NCBI GenBank assembly: GCA_945906765.1
Contig: CAMDRF010000020.1
Span: forward strand, 1 to 39,210
Length of the DNA stretch: 39,210 bases
Reading direction: 5' to 3'
From: Nitrosovibrio sp. Nv4
GTDB lineage: Bacteria > Pseudomonadota > Gammaproteobacteria > Burkholderiales > SG8-39
Position 1 is the first letter of the stretch; every line of letters starts with the position of its first letter. A model generated the notes under the pieces. The model made no database searches. It had not been told where the DNA came from and worked only from the letters and a program-made list of their open reading frames with translations. Of the stretch, positions 1-8,882 are shown piece by piece. The position numbers were made by a program, and so were the translations under genes.

Positions 1-81
1 CGCAATCGTAATGTGCGTGAGGCCTAGGGCCACCAACAGGAGGCCCCACCAGGGCAGATCGACTAATCCATTGAATAGCAC
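1..81 (-). CDS. Fatty acid (acyl-CoA) desaturase, 5' end only
   Basis: The gene runs off the left edge, so only the first 27 codons are visible. Read from a GTG at 79-81 they give a sequence with the core LVDLPWWGLLLVALGLTHIT, which resembles the N-terminus of bacterial delta-9-type fatty acid desaturases: a short lead, then the first hydrophobic helix ending in a THVTIA-like motif. An in-frame TAA lies just upstream, which limits how far the start can move. These enzymes are membrane di-iron proteins that introduce double bonds into acyl chains. The diagnostic histidine boxes lie outside the window, so the call rests on N-terminal resemblance alone. Confidence 0.5.
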   Translation of the reverse strand, partial: MLFNGLVDLPWWGLLLVALGLTHITIA

Positions 82-161
82 AGGGTTCTTAGGTCGTCTT
101 TAGACTGGTTATATTGAGGCGGGCGCGGCAGATTCTACTGGAAAACCCGCTTTTTTGAGGA

Positions 162-344
162 TCATTTTTCGTCCGGTACTGGAACGAGCCTAACCTCCCG
201 TTGCGGATATGCAATTTCGATATCCCGGGCGCGAAATGCCGCCAGCAGGCACAGGACCAGCGTAGCCGCCTGCCACAGGATTGCCGGCTGGTGCAGGTCC
301 GCCCACACGCCAGCGAGCAGCCGGCCAATCTGGTTTTCTGTCAT
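162..344 (-). pseudogene. Possible remnant of a membrane protein gene (MscS-like N-terminus)
   Basis: A 60-codon frame starting at the ATG at 342-344 encodes one amphipathic lead followed by a hydrophobic stretch (PAILWQAATLVLCLLAAF). It resembles the extreme N-terminus of betaproteobacterial MscS-family mechanosensitive channels, but the rest of such a protein (hundreds of residues) is absent and the frame ends in an unrelated polar tail. It is divergent from the exported protein gene at 369. I read it as a truncated relic; a chance ORF is the main alternative. Between it and the desaturase start (82-161) there is only a weak GCGGG/CCCGC inverted repeat followed by six T (119-156). Confidence 0.28.
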
Positions 345-368
345 GGATTTCAGGTAGTTTACCGAACC

Positions 369-1022
369 ATGCGCGTGCTGCTTCTCGCTCTCCTCCTTGC
401 CGCGTCCGGAGCCGACGCCGCGCGGCCGTTCGTCACCGACGATGCGCGCGTCGTGGACAAGGACGGCTGCCAGGTCGAGACCTTCGTCAAGAGGCAGCGC
501 CGCTTTGATGAAACCGAATTCTGGCTGCTGCCGGCCTGCAATCCGTGGGGCGCGGAACTCACCGCCGGGCACAGCCGTGTCGACAGCACGCTGGGCGACT
601 CGCGCACCACGATCCTCCAGGCCAAGACGCTGCTCAAGCCGCTCGTCACCAACGGCGCCGGATTCGCGCTCACGCTCGGAACCCTTTACGGCGCCACCAC
701 CAATCCCTATCTAAACGCGATCGGCAGCTTTTCCTTCGCTGACGACCGCATCGTCATACACACCAACCTCGGCGTCTTGCGCGACAACGCAGCGAAAATT
801 TCACGCGGCACCTGGGGTGCGGGGGCGGAGGTATTGCTGATCGCACCGCGTCTCTACGGCATCATCGAAACCTACGGTCAGCGCGGCGAGAAACCGACCG
901 TGCACACCGGCCTGCGCATCTGGATCGTGCCCAACCGGGTGCAGGTGGACACCACCGTGGGCGTGCAGCGTTCCTCGCTGGAGCGCCGCTTCGGCACCGT
1001 GGGGTTGCGAGTACTCTGGTAG
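369..1022 (+). CDS. Exported protein of unknown function, possibly outer-membrane beta-barrel
   Basis: The 217-residue product starts at the ATG at 369, chosen because it opens directly with a classic signal peptide (MRVLLLALLLAASGADA, cleavage predicted after ADA). A longer in-frame start at 201 would bury that signal. The mature part begins RPFVTDDARVVDKDGCQVET, has two cysteines (Cys-Q and PACNP), and continues as alternating polar and hydrophobic stretches with glycine turns. It ends in ...GLRVLW; a C-terminal aromatic residue is typical of outer-membrane beta-barrels. I do not recognise a named family. It is convergent with rsmB, with 12 bp between the two stops. Confidence 0.7.
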   Translation: MRVLLLALLLAASGADAARPFVTDDARVVDKDGCQVETFVKRQRRFDETEFWLLPACNPWGAELTAGHSRVDSTLGDSRTTILQAKTLLKPLVTNGAGFALTLGTLYGATTNPYLNAIGSFSFADDRIVIHTNLGVLRDNAAKISRGTWGAGAEVLLIAPRLYGIIETYGQRGEKPTVHTGLRIWIVPNRVQVDTTVGVQRSSLERRFGTVGLRVLW

Positions 1023-1034
1023 GAACCTGCCTCG

Positions 1035-2267
1035 CTAACGCCGCTGGAAGGCAGCGGCGAAAAAGCCGTCGGTGCCGTGGCGGTGCGGCCAGAGCCGCAG
1101 CCGCTCGCCGGTATCCAGGACGATGCGCTGCGTGGCCAGCAGTTCCGTGCAGGAAAGTGACACGAATTCAGGATGTTCCGCGGCGAAGCGATCGGCCACC
1201 GCTTCGTTTTCCTCGGACAGGATGCTGCAGGTCGCGTAGACAAGGCGCCCGCCGGGCTTGAGAAGCTTCGCCGCCGCCTTGAGAATGCGCGACTGCTTCG
1301 CGGCAAGCTCAGCCACGGCGCTTTCGCCGTGGCGCCATTTCAGGTCGGGGTTGCGCCGCAACGTGCCGAAACCACTGCATGGTGCATCCACCAATACTCG
1401 GTCGAGCTTGCCGGCCAGTCTCTTCGCGCGCACATCACCCTCCCCGGACAGCACGATCGGATGCACGTTGGAGATCCCCGCGCGCGTCGCGCGCGGCGCC
1501 AGTTCGCGCAGGCGCTTCTCCGACACATCCATGGCGTAAACCCGGCCGGTGCCGTGCATCAGCATCGATATCGCGAGTGTCTTGCCGCCCGCGCCGGCGC
1601 AAAAGTCCGCGACCATCTCGCCGCGCCGCGGCGCGAGCAGGTACGCCAGCAGCTGGCTGCCTTCGTCCTGCACTTCCAGCGAGCCATCCAGGAACAGCGT
1701 GTGGCGGTTGATCTGCGGCTTGCCCTTGAGGCGGATGCCGGCCGGCGAAAGCGGCGTCGGCGCCGCCTCCAGGTCCAGGCGTGCCAGCGCCTCGTCCCGG
1801 GTGAGCTTCGCCAGGTTCACGCGCAGATCCAGTGGCGCCGGATTGAGCAGGCCGCGGGCGATGGCGATCGCTTCCACCGGACTGTATTCGGCACTCAGGC
1901 GCTGCCAGAGCCAATCGGGCAGATCAGCCTGCACCGCCTGCGAAAATTCGCCGGTCTGCACCGACTTGATGCGGGCGGCGAGCGCGGCGTCGCTGTCTGC
2001 GAGCGCCCTGCCGGAAAGACCGAACACGCGGATCAAGGCGGCAATCGCGAGCGCGTGCGGCGCGACGCTGCCGGCGGCCGCCTCGAGTGAACGCTTGCGC
2101 CGCAGCACCGCGAACACCGTTTCGGCGATGAAGGCGCGGTCCTGCTGGCCAAGTTCGCGGTGGCTGCGAAAGTAGGCCGACAGCGCCTGGTCCGCGGGGC
2201 GGGAAAAACCCAGCAATTCCGCGAGCGCCGAAACGGCGTGCGCAAGCAGCGCCGGCGTCTGCCTCAC
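1035..2267 (-). CDS. rsmB: 16S rRNA (cytosine-C5) methyltransferase, RsmB/Sun family
   Basis: The 410-residue protein has the RsmB layout: an N-terminal NusB-like helical RNA-binding domain (about residues 1-140, with AFIAETVFAVLRR), then a Rossmann SAM-dependent methyltransferase domain. The SAM loop is DFCAGAGGKT. Both expected cysteines are present, in DAPCSGFG and VYATCS; in this family one is the nucleophile and the other releases the product. The family methylates cytosine 967 of 16S rRNA during ribosome assembly. Translation starts at GTG (2265-2267), overlapping the stop of the DUF3108 gene as GTGA, so it is the last gene of a tightly coupled minus-strand operon. Confidence 0.93.
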   Translation of the reverse strand: MRQTPALLAHAVSALAELLGFSRPADQALSAYFRSHRELGQQDRAFIAETVFAVLRRKRSLEAAAGSVAPHALAIAALIRVFGLSGRALADSDAALAARIKSVQTGEFSQAVQADLPDWLWQRLSAEYSPVEAIAIARGLLNPAPLDLRVNLAKLTRDEALARLDLEAAPTPLSPAGIRLKGKPQINRHTLFLDGSLEVQDEGSQLLAYLLAPRRGEMVADFCAGAGGKTLAISMLMHGTGRVYAMDVSEKRLRELAPRATRAGISNVHPIVLSGEGDVRAKRLAGKLDRVLVDAPCSGFGTLRRNPDLKWRHGESAVAELAAKQSRILKAAAKLLKPGGRLVYATCSILSEENEAVADRFAAEHPEFVSLSCTELLATQRIVLDTGERLRLWPHRHGTDGFFAAAFQRR

Positions 2268-2908
2268 TGGGGACTGATTTTCACCGCGACCTGATCGAGG
2301 CGCGTGCCATCCTTTTCGATCACAAGGATGCGCACCGGAATGTATTGCCGGTCGACGGCGAGCCAGACCTCGGTGGCCTTGTCCTGAGGATTGTCCTTGC
2401 GCTTGACGAGCTTGAAAGCATCGAATTCGCCCGCCGGGGTCTTCACCCGCTCGCGCCCCGCAGCCCGATAAGTGGAGGTCGCCACGCGCTTGCCGTCGGA
2501 TACGCTTGCAGTCACCACGTCGCGCGGCGGCGCGAACGCCAGGGTCCAGAAGAAACTGAGTTGATCCTGCCGCAGCAGCGTCGCCGTCCTGGCGGCCGGA
2601 TCGAACTCGACGTGCAAGGTGTCGCGCCCAAAGCGCGTGTCCTCGAATTTCTGCGGGCGCAGGCCGTCGGCCACGACCGCGCCCTCGCTCGAGCGGGTCG
2701 CCTCGCCCCGCAGGGCCAAAATGCCCATGCCTTTCCAGGTCTCGGAAAGCCGGTAGGAACGCCCGTCGTGCTCCAGGCGTTGGCTCACCTCGGCCAGGAC
2801 CGATCCGTTGCCCGTGATTTCATAGCCGATCTCGACCTGCTGCGGCGGCGCCGCCGCCGCGGCGGTTGCAAAACTAAGGGCTATCGTCAAATACAAGTTG
2901 CGCATCAT
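2264..2908 (-). CDS. DUF3108 domain periplasmic protein
   Basis: The 214-residue protein has a signal peptide ([20 protein letters not shown]) followed by a DUF3108 domain (about residues 25-205). This is a predicted beta-rich periplasmic fold, seen here in the long run of strands and the closing motif EVWLAVDRQYIPVRI. Function is unknown. The start is supported by an AAGGGA Shine-Dalgarno just upstream, inside the 3' end of purN, with which it overlaps by 35 bp. It overlaps rsmB by 4 bp. A longer DUF3108 paralogue lies at 8956-10029 next to a purN-like fragment, so this window holds two copies of the same gene pair. Confidence 0.85.
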   Translation of the reverse strand: MMRNLYLTIALSFATAAAAAPPQQVEIGYEITGNGSVLAEVSQRLEHDGRSYRLSETWKGMGILALRGEATRSSEGAVVADGLRPQKFEDTRFGRDTLHVEFDPAARTATLLRQDQLSFFWTLAFAPPRDVVTASVSDGKRVATSTYRAAGRERVKTPAGEFDAFKLVKRKDNPQDKATEVWLAVDRQYIPVRILVIEKDGTRLDQVAVKISPQ

Positions 2909-3494
2909 TTCCCTTAACGCTCACGGTGCCGCTCTCGATGACGAGCTTGCCGTCGAGAAACCAGCGCACGGCGCGCGGATAGATCACATGCTCCTGCTTC
3001 AGCACGCGCAGCGCCAGCGACGCCGCGGTGTCTTCCCGGCGCACCGGAATCGCCGCCTGGGCGACGATCGGACCGTGATCCAGGTCGGCGGTCACGAAAT
3101 GCACCGAGCAGCCGTGCAGTTTGACCCCTTCGGCGAGCGCACGTTGATGCGTATTCAGGCCGGGAAACGCGGGCAGCAGCGACGGGTGAATGTTGAGCAT
3201 CCGGTCCCGGTAGCGCTGCACGAACCCGGGCGTCAGCACGCGCATGAACCCGGCGAGCGCCACCAGCCTGGGCGAGTACCGGTCGATTTCCTTCGCCAGA
3301 GCATCGTCGAACGCCTCCCGCGAGGCGAAGTCCTTGTGGGAAACCACGCGGCTCGGGACGCCATGTTTAGCGGCTATCGCCAGCCCCGCGGCGCCCGGCA
3401 GGTTGCTGATGACCGCCGAGACGGGCAGCCCCGCATCGAGGAGCGCCTGCAGGTTACTGCCCCGCCCCGATATAAGGACGACAACTGATCTCAA
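2874..3494 (-). CDS. purN: Phosphoribosylglycinamide formyltransferase 1
   Basis: The 206-residue GAR transformylase transfers a formyl group from 10-formyltetrahydrofolate to glycinamide ribonucleotide in purine synthesis. The N-terminal substrate loop [16 protein letters not shown] and the catalytic Asn-x-His in [20 protein letters not shown] are visible, together with the catalytic Asp in [10 protein letters not shown]. The start is most likely the TTG at 3492-3494, because the protein family begins right at this point and the TTG overlaps the fumC stop as TTGA. An in-frame upstream extension exists only as shadow sequence within fumC. It is translationally coupled to fumC upstream and the DUF3108 gene downstream. 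Confidence 0.93.
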   Translation of the reverse strand: MRSVVVLISGRGSNLQALLDAGLPVSAVISNLPGAAGLAIAAKHGVPSRVVSHKDFASREAFDDALAKEIDRYSPRLVALAGFMRVLTPGFVQRYRDRMLNIHPSLLPAFPGLNTHQRALAEGVKLHGCSVHFVTADLDHGPIVAQAAIPVRREDTAASLALRVLKQEHVIYPRAVRWFLDGKLVIESGTVSVKGNDAQLVFDDSP

Positions 3495-4873
3495 ACCATG
3501 TCCTCTGGCCGTACCCAGCGGTCGAAATCCTCCGGTTTTACGTAGCCGAGCGCGCCGGCGGCCTCGCGCAGCGTGGTGCCCTCCTTGTGCGCCTTCTTCG
3601 CGATTTCGGCGGCCCGGTCGTAGCCGATATGCGGTGCGAGCGCAGTGACCAGCATCAGCGAGCGCTCCAGCTGGTCGCGGATGCGCGCCTCGTTGGCGGT
3701 GATGCCGCGCACGCAATGCTCCTCGAAACTCGCCATGCCATCGGCGAGCAGCCGGGCGCTTTGCAGGAACGCATTGATGATGAGCGGCTTGTAGACGTTC
3801 AGTTCGAAGTGGCCGGAAGCGCCGCCGATGTTGAGTGCGACGTCGTTACCGAATACCTGGGCGCAAAGCATGGTCATCGCCTCGGCCTGCGTGGGATTGA
3901 CCTTGCCCGGCATGATCGAGCTGCCGGGCTCGTTCTCGGGCAGCGAAATCTCGCCGATTCCGGAACGCGGGCCGGAAGCGAGCAGCCGGACGTCGTTCGC
4001 GATTTTCATCAGCGCGGCGGCGAGGGTCTTGAGCGCACCATGCGCGAATACCAGCGCCTCGTGCCCGGCGAGCGCGGCGAACTTGTTCGGCGCAGGCTCG
4101 AACGGCAGTCCCGACAGCCGGGCAACTTCGGCGGCCACGCGCTCGCCGAACTGCGCATGGGTGTTGAGGCCGGTACCCACCGCCGTGCCGCCGATTGCCA
4201 GCTGGTAGAGGCCGGGCAGTACGACCTCGAGCGCCTGGCGCGATTGCTCGAGTTGCGCCACGTACCCCGAAAACTCCTGCCCCAGCGTGAGCGGGGTCGC
4301 ATCCTGCAGGTGGGTGCGGCCGATCTTGACGATCTGCGCGAAGGCATCGCGCTTGGCGGTCAGCGCGGCGCACAGCCGGTCGAGCGCCGGAATCACATCG
4401 GATTGCAGGGCGCGCGCGGCGGCAACGTGCATCGCGGTGGGAAAGACGTCGTTCGACGACTGGCCGAGGTTGACGTCGTCGTTCGGATGCAGCAGGCGCT
4501 TGGGTCCCCGCTCCCCGCCAAGAATCTCGGACGCGCGGTTGGCGATCACTTCGTTCACATTCATGTTCGATTGCGTGCCCGAGCCGGTCTGCCAGACCAC
4601 CAGCGGAAACTCCTCGTCGTGCCGCCCGGCAAGCACTTCATCGGCGGCGCGCACGATCGCGTCCGCTTTTTTCGCCTCGAGCAGGCCAAGGGAAGCGTTG
4701 ACGCGGGCCGCCGAGCGCTTCACCAGCGCGAGGGCATGGACCACGGCCAGCGGCATGCGCTCGCTGGAGATGCGGAAAAAACGCCGGCTGCGCTCGGTCT
4801 GCGCGCCCCACAGCCGCTCCGCCGGCACCTCGATCGGACCGAAGGAATCCTTCTCCGTACGCACACCGCTCAT
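3491..4873 (-). CDS. fumC: Fumarate hydratase, class II
   Basis: The 460-residue protein is a full-length class II (iron-independent) fumarase that interconverts fumarate and malate in the TCA cycle. The superfamily signature [16 protein letters not shown] is present, as are the active-site regions [16 protein letters not shown] and [20 protein letters not shown]. FumC enzymes are oxygen-stable and are often used under oxidative stress, which agrees with dps lying one base upstream on the same strand. The purN start overlaps its stop. No defect seen. Confidence 0.96.
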   Translation of the reverse strand: MSGVRTEKDSFGPIEVPAERLWGAQTERSRRFFRISSERMPLAVVHALALVKRSAARVNASLGLLEAKKADAIVRAADEVLAGRHDEEFPLVVWQTGSGTQSNMNVNEVIANRASEILGGERGPKRLLHPNDDVNLGQSSNDVFPTAMHVAAARALQSDVIPALDRLCAALTAKRDAFAQIVKIGRTHLQDATPLTLGQEFSGYVAQLEQSRQALEVVLPGLYQLAIGGTAVGTGLNTHAQFGERVAAEVARLSGLPFEPAPNKFAALAGHEALVFAHGALKTLAAALMKIANDVRLLASGPRSGIGEISLPENEPGSSIMPGKVNPTQAEAMTMLCAQVFGNDVALNIGGASGHFELNVYKPLIINAFLQSARLLADGMASFEEHCVRGITANEARIRDQLERSLMLVTALAPHIGYDRAAEIAKKAHKEGTTLREAAGALGYVKPEDFDRWVRPEDMV

Positions 4874-4874
4874 C

Positions 4875-5351
4875 CTATTTCTTCAGCAGGCTCCTGAGCA
4901 TCCAGGCATTTTTCTCGTGGATGTCGAGGCGCTGCGTGAGGAGATCTGGCGTCGGCTGGTCGTTCGCCGCTTCGGCCAGCGGCAGCACCGAACGCGCAGT
5001 ACGTGCCACCGCCTCCTGGCCGTCGATCAGCTCGGCGATCATTTTCCCGGCCTTGGGCACGCCTTCGGCCTCCTTCACCGTCGCCAGCTTCACGTATTGC
5101 CTGTAGCTGCCCGGCGCGTAGTGCCCCAGCGCGCGAATGCGCTCGGCGATCGGGTCGATCGCATTCCAGGTTTCGGTGTACTGGCCCATGAACATCAGAT
5201 GCAGGGTCTGGAACATCGGACCCTCCACGTTCCAGTGAAAGCTGTGCGTCTTGAAATAGAGGACGTAGGTGTCCGCGAGCAGCCTGGAAAGGCCCTGGGC
5301 GATCGCCGCGCGGTGCTTTGCCGAGATTCTGGTGTCCATCGCTTTTGCCAT
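4875..5351 (-). CDS. dps: Dps-family ferritin-like DNA-protecting protein
   Basis: The 158-residue four-helix protein belongs to the Dps/miniferritin family, whose dodecamers oxidise Fe(II) with hydrogen peroxide, store iron and can shield DNA. The ferroxidase region is clear: His in [16 protein letters not shown], then the Asp/Glu pair in [13 protein letters not shown], which is supplied by the neighbouring subunit. The N-terminus is short and only mildly basic ([14 protein letters not shown]), so DNA binding is uncertain. An AGGAG Shine-Dalgarno precedes the ATG. The gene is 41 bp downstream of phrB and 1 bp upstream of fumC, so it probably belongs to the same run of stress and housekeeping genes. 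Confidence 0.95.
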   Translation of the reverse strand: MAKAMDTRISAKHRAAIAQGLSRLLADTYVLYFKTHSFHWNVEGPMFQTLHLMFMGQYTETWNAIDPIAERIRALGHYAPGSYRQYVKLATVKEAEGVPKAGKMIAELIDGQEAVARTARSVLPLAEAANDQPTPDLLTQRLDIHEKNAWMLRSLLKK

Positions 5352-5392
5352 TGCGTGCTCCTGTGATTACCGGGGAAAAAACCTCGATGATC

Positions 5393-6826
5393 TTACCGCG
5401 TTCGCGCCGCCGCGTAGCGCTTCAGCGTCCGCGTTCGCGCCGCGGCGTGATCCACAACCGGCGCCGGATAATCGCACCCTATCACGCAGCCGATCCGTAC
5501 CTGCTCGCCTGCGTCCATGCGCCAAGGGGCATGCACGAATTTCGCTGCCACCCGCGCCAGCTCGGGAACGTATTTGCGGATGAAACGGCCCTCGGCGTCG
5601 AAGCGCTCCGACTGCGTCACCGGATTGAATATCCGGAAGTAGGGCTGCGCATCACAGCCCGTGGACGCCGCCCACTGCCAGCCGCCGTTATTCGCCGCAA
5701 GATCGAAGTCGTTCAGCTGCTGCGCGAAGTACCGCTCGCCGCGCCGCCAGTCGAGGCCGAGGTCCTTCACCAGGAACGAGGCCGCCACCATGCGCAGTCG
5801 GTTGTGCATGTAGCCGGTGCTGTTTAGCTGGCGCATGGCGGCATCCACCAGCGGATAGCCGGTGGCACCCTCGCACCATGCCTGCCACAAGAGTTCATTG
5901 CGATCGAATTTCAGGGCGTTGAATTCTCTCCGGAACGCGCCATCCACCACGTCGGGCCGCGCCGCCAGCACCATGAAGTAGAAATCGCGCCAGGCCAGTT
6001 CTGAGAGCCAGGCCGCGGCGCCAGCGCCGCCCTTCCCAACACCCGCACTGCCCTGCTGCCAGGCGTAACCCGCAAGTTCTCGGATCGAGACCGTTCCGAA
6101 ACGCAGGTGCACCGACAGGTAGGAAGGCCCTTTCAGCGCCGGGAAGTCGCGGCGTTGCGCATATTCATTGATGCGCCGCTTGAACTCGCCGAACAGCTTT
6201 AGCCCCCCGGCCATGCCGGCGGGAATTGCGAGTTCGGCGAGATTGGTGGTCTCGAATCCGAGTTCCGCCAGCGCAGGCAGCACGCCTTTCGCCGGAGCGA
6301 GGCGCGACGCATATTTGCGTACCGGATAGGGCCGGACGAAAAACGGCGTGAGTTTCTTCAGCCATGCATTCTTGTACGGCGTAAACACCGAAAATGCCGT
6401 GCCCGATCCGGTGAGCACTTCGCCGTGCTCGAAGACCACCTGGTCCTTGCGGGAATGCCAGCCGATGCCGGCTTCGCCCAACACGCGCTCCACCTCCGCG
6501 TCCCGGTCCACGGCCTGCGGCTCATAGTCGCGGTTCGCATAGACGGCCGCGACACAGAGCCGGCGCGCCAGCCGCGGAATTTCTTCGCGCGCGCGTCCGT
6601 GCAGCACGTGCAGCCCGCCGCCGCGCGATTCCAGCGCGGCCTTCAGCTGGCGGACGGATTCCAGGACGAACTCGACCCTGCGATCGCGCCGCGGCAGGGC
6701 GTCCAGGATTTCCGTATCGAAGACGAAAGCGCAATGCACGGAATCGTGCGCCGTGAGAGCCGCATGCAACGCAGCATGATCGAAGTCGCGCAGGTCGCGG
6801 CGGAACCAGACGAGCGCTGAAGACAC
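5393..6826 (-). CDS. phrB: Deoxyribodipyrimidine photolyase (class I cryptochrome/photolyase family)
   Basis: The 477-residue flavoprotein repairs UV-induced cyclobutane pyrimidine dimers using blue light. An N-terminal antenna-binding Rossmann domain begins SALVWFRRDLRDFDHAAL, and a C-terminal helical FAD domain contains LAWRDFYF, MHNRLRMVAASFL and GCDAQPYFRIFNPVTQ. The conserved tryptophans and the Asn facing FAD (AANNGGWQW) are present, favouring a true photolyase over a cryptochrome. The start is GTG (6824-6826), four bases after the pirin stop. The end is rich in Arg/Ala. It lies between the thioredoxin-pirin pair and dps. Confidence 0.94.
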   Translation of the reverse strand: MSSALVWFRRDLRDFDHAALHAALTAHDSVHCAFVFDTEILDALPRRDRRVEFVLESVRQLKAALESRGGGLHVLHGRAREEIPRLARRLCVAAVYANRDYEPQAVDRDAEVERVLGEAGIGWHSRKDQVVFEHGEVLTGSGTAFSVFTPYKNAWLKKLTPFFVRPYPVRKYASRLAPAKGVLPALAELGFETTNLAELAIPAGMAGGLKLFGEFKRRINEYAQRRDFPALKGPSYLSVHLRFGTVSIRELAGYAWQQGSAGVGKGGAGAAAWLSELAWRDFYFMVLAARPDVVDGAFRREFNALKFDRNELLWQAWCEGATGYPLVDAAMRQLNSTGYMHNRLRMVAASFLVKDLGLDWRRGERYFAQQLNDFDLAANNGGWQWAASTGCDAQPYFRIFNPVTQSERFDAEGRFIRKYVPELARVAAKFVHAPWRMDAGEQVRIGCVIGCDYPAPVVDHAAARTRTLKRYAAARTR

Positions 6827-6830
6827 AGCC

Positions 6831-7541
6831 TTACGGCAAACCGAACAGCAGGACTTCGGCCTTTTCGCCTTTTTCCAGCACCACTTCGGAAATCCCGGTC
6901 ATCTTGAGCGCGTCGCCCGCCTGCAGCGGCGTGCCGTTCACCGCGAGCTTGCCGCGCACGACGTGCAGGTAGGCCTTCCTGCCGGGCGCGAGCGCGTGCG
7001 TCGCGCGTTCCGCGCCCTCGAACAATCCGGCGTAGATGCGCGCATCCTGGTGGATCGTCACCGAGCCCTGCGCACCGTCCGGCGAGACGACCAGGCGCAG
7101 CCGGCCGCGTTTGGACCCGGCATCGAAATGCTTCTGCTCGTAGCCGGGAGGGATGCCGCGCACGTTCGGCTCGATCCAGATCTGCAGAAAGTGGGTGACG
7201 CCCGCCTTGTCGTGGTTTTGCTCGCTGTGCTGCACCCCGCGGCCGGCGCTCATGCGCTGCACGTCTCCCGGGACGATGGTCGAACCGGTGCCCATCGAAT
7301 CCTTGTGGCCGAGCGCGCCCTCCAGCACGTAGCTGATGATTTCCATGTCGCGATGACCGTGCGTGCCGAAGCCGGTGCCGGGCTGGATGCGGTCCTCGTT
7401 GATCACGCGCAGCGCGCTGAAACCCATGTGCGCGGGATCGTGATAATCGGCGAACGAGAACGAGTGCCAGGAGTCGAGCCAGCCGTGCTTGGCGTGGCCG
7501 CGCTCCTTGCCGCGCCGGATCTCGATGGCGCGCTCAGCCAT
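6831..7541 (-). CDS. Pirin family protein (YhaK-like bicupin)
   Basis: The 236-residue protein has the pirin N-terminal cupin with the metal-binding histidines in FGTHGHRDMEII and the later GVQHSEQN, then a C-terminal cupin with the usual glycine-rich turns. Bacterial pirins of this type bind iron or another metal and have been linked to quercetin dioxygenase activity and redox sensing; the role here is unknown. I chose the ATG at 7539-7541, matching the conserved opening RRGKERGHAKHGWLDSWHSF. The frame is open further upstream but encodes only arginine-rich shadow sequence. The start overlaps the end of the thioredoxin gene by 8 bp. Confidence 0.9.
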   Translation of the reverse strand: MAERAIEIRRGKERGHAKHGWLDSWHSFSFADYHDPAHMGFSALRVINEDRIQPGTGFGTHGHRDMEIISYVLEGALGHKDSMGTGSTIVPGDVQRMSAGRGVQHSEQNHDKAGVTHFLQIWIEPNVRGIPPGYEQKHFDAGSKRGRLRLVVSPDGAQGSVTIHQDARIYAGLFEGAERATHALAPGRKAYLHVVRGKLAVNGTPLQAGDALKMTGISEVVLEKGEKAEVLLFGLP

Positions 7542-7932
7542 TGGCGGCCGCACCCGGCGCCTTGCCCTGCGCGGCATTCTGCGCCGCGATCTCGGCATGG
7601 ACTTTTGCCATGTCGAGCGATTTCGCCTGCGTCAGCACCTGCTCCAGCGCCTGGCCGGGCAGCGCGCCCGCCTGCTGGAACAGGATCACTTTCTCGCGGA
7701 ACACCATCAGCGTCGGGATCGAACGGATGTTGAACGAACCCGCGAGTTCCTGCTGTTCGTCGGAATTTATTTTCGCAAACACGACATCGGGATGCGATTC
7801 GGAAGCTTTCTCGAACACCGGGGCGAAACCACGGCAGGGGCCGCACCACGGCGCCCAGAAATCGATGATGACGGTCTTGCCGCCATTGATCGTCTGGTCG
7901 AAGTTGTCCTTGGTCAGTTCGATTGTCGCCAT
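7534..7932 (-). CDS. Thioredoxin with short Ala-rich C-terminal extension
   Basis: The 132-residue protein is a single-domain cytoplasmic thioredoxin: strand-helix start, active site WAPWCGPC with Cys30 and Cys33, and the cis-proline loop in RSIPTLMVF. It reduces disulfides in client proteins. It is longer than classical thioredoxin (about 108 residues) because of a C-terminal segment, AKVHAEIAAQNAAQGKAPG and on, that looks helical and low-complexity; the function of this tail is unknown. An AAAGGAT ribosome site precedes the ATG at 7930-7932. It is the first gene of the minus-strand run through pirin and phrB. Confidence 0.93.
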   Translation of the reverse strand: MATIELTKDNFDQTINGGKTVIIDFWAPWCGPCRGFAPVFEKASESHPDVVFAKINSDEQQELAGSFNIRSIPTLMVFREKVILFQQAGALPGQALEQVLTQAKSLDMAKVHAEIAAQNAAQGKAPGAAANG

Positions 7933-8013
7933 TCCGGGATCCTTTCGCCTGCAAGCCGCAGTGTATATTGGGGCTACAGCCATCGCTTCAAGCGCATATT
8001 TCACGAGCTTCGC
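7933..8013. promoter_or_regulatory. Divergent promoter region, thioredoxin and gluQ
   Basis: The 81 bp between the divergent starts must hold both promoters. A TATATT near 7963 could be a -10 for gluQ, and AAAGGAT serves as the thioredoxin ribosome site. I see no convincing -35 or operator. Confidence 0.4.
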
Positions 8014-8880
8014 GTGCCTTACGTCGGCCGTTTCGCACCCTCCCCCACCGGTCCCCTGCACTTCGGCTCTCTGGTTGCCGCCCTGGCGAGCTGGCTCGAC
8101 GCCCGCAGCGCAAGCGGCCGATGGCTCGTGCGCATGGAAGACCTCGATCGGCCCAGGGTTATCCCCGGCGCGGCAGATGCGATCCTACGCCAGCTTGAAG
8201 CATTCGGTCTCGAGTGGCACGGGCCCGTTGTCTACCAGAGCGCTCGGCTCGATCTGTACAGAGATTCACTCCGGAATCTGGAAACCCACTGCTATCCCTG
8301 TGCCTGCACGCGCAAGGAACTTGAAGATTCGGGCCTCGCGCTCGACGGCTCGCGCATTTATCCGGGAACCTGCCGCGGAGGTCTGGCGCCCGGAAAAGCA
8401 CCGCGTGCTGTTCGTGTGCAAACCGATGCGGCCCCGCTCCGGTTCATGGACAGAGTGCAGGGCGAAATGGAGCAATCCGTCGAGCGCGAGGTGGGCGACT
8501 TCGTGCTGCGGCGCGCCGACGGCATCGTCGCGTATCAGCTCGCGGTGGTCGTGGACGACGCCGCGCAAGGCGTGACCGACGTGGTGCGCGGCGCCGATCT
8601 GCTGGATTCGACCGCTCGCCAGATCGCGCTGCAACGGCTGCTCGGCTATGCGACGCCGCGCTACCTGCACACACCCGTCGCCACGAACAACGCGGGCGAG
8701 AAGCTTTCCAAGCAGTCGCGCGCGGCCGATGCCGGGCCAGCTGACCTTCCACGGGCGCTCGAATTCCTCGGCATAGAGACGCCTGAAGGCTTGGCTTCAA
8801 AGGAACTGCGCGAATGGGCGACAGGCAAATGGGAACCCGCCAGCGTTCCGCGGGTCCGCGCAGCCCCCGCCGCGTCCTAG
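8014..8880 (+). CDS. gluQ: Glutamyl-Q tRNA(Asp) synthetase
   Basis: The 288-residue protein is a truncated paralogue of glutamyl-tRNA synthetase lacking an anticodon-binding domain. It attaches glutamate to the queuosine base at position 34 of tRNA(Asp). Visible landmarks are the HIGH-like motif APSPTGPLHFGSL, RMEDLDRPR, the zinc-site cysteines (CYPCAC and the later Tyr and Cys in IYPGTC), VVVDDAAQGVTDVVRGADLL and the KMSKS-like EKLSKQ. The start is taken as GTG at 8014, which gives the expected short lead VPYVGRFAPSP; the open frame upstream is antisense to thioredoxin. It is divergent from thioredoxin. Confidence 0.92.
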   Translation: MPYVGRFAPSPTGPLHFGSLVAALASWLDARSASGRWLVRMEDLDRPRVIPGAADAILRQLEAFGLEWHGPVVYQSARLDLYRDSLRNLETHCYPCACTRKELEDSGLALDGSRIYPGTCRGGLAPGKAPRAVRVQTDAAPLRFMDRVQGEMEQSVEREVGDFVLRRADGIVAYQLAVVVDDAAQGVTDVVRGADLLDSTARQIALQRLLGYATPRYLHTPVATNNAGEKLSKQSRAADAGPADLPRALEFLGIETPEGLASKELREWATGKWEPASVPRVRAAPAAS

Positions 8881-8882
8881 CA

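Noticed and set aside
3587-4897. Plus-strand frame of over 400 codons across fumC
   Set aside because: Antisense to a clear fumarase; no ribosome site or protein motifs.
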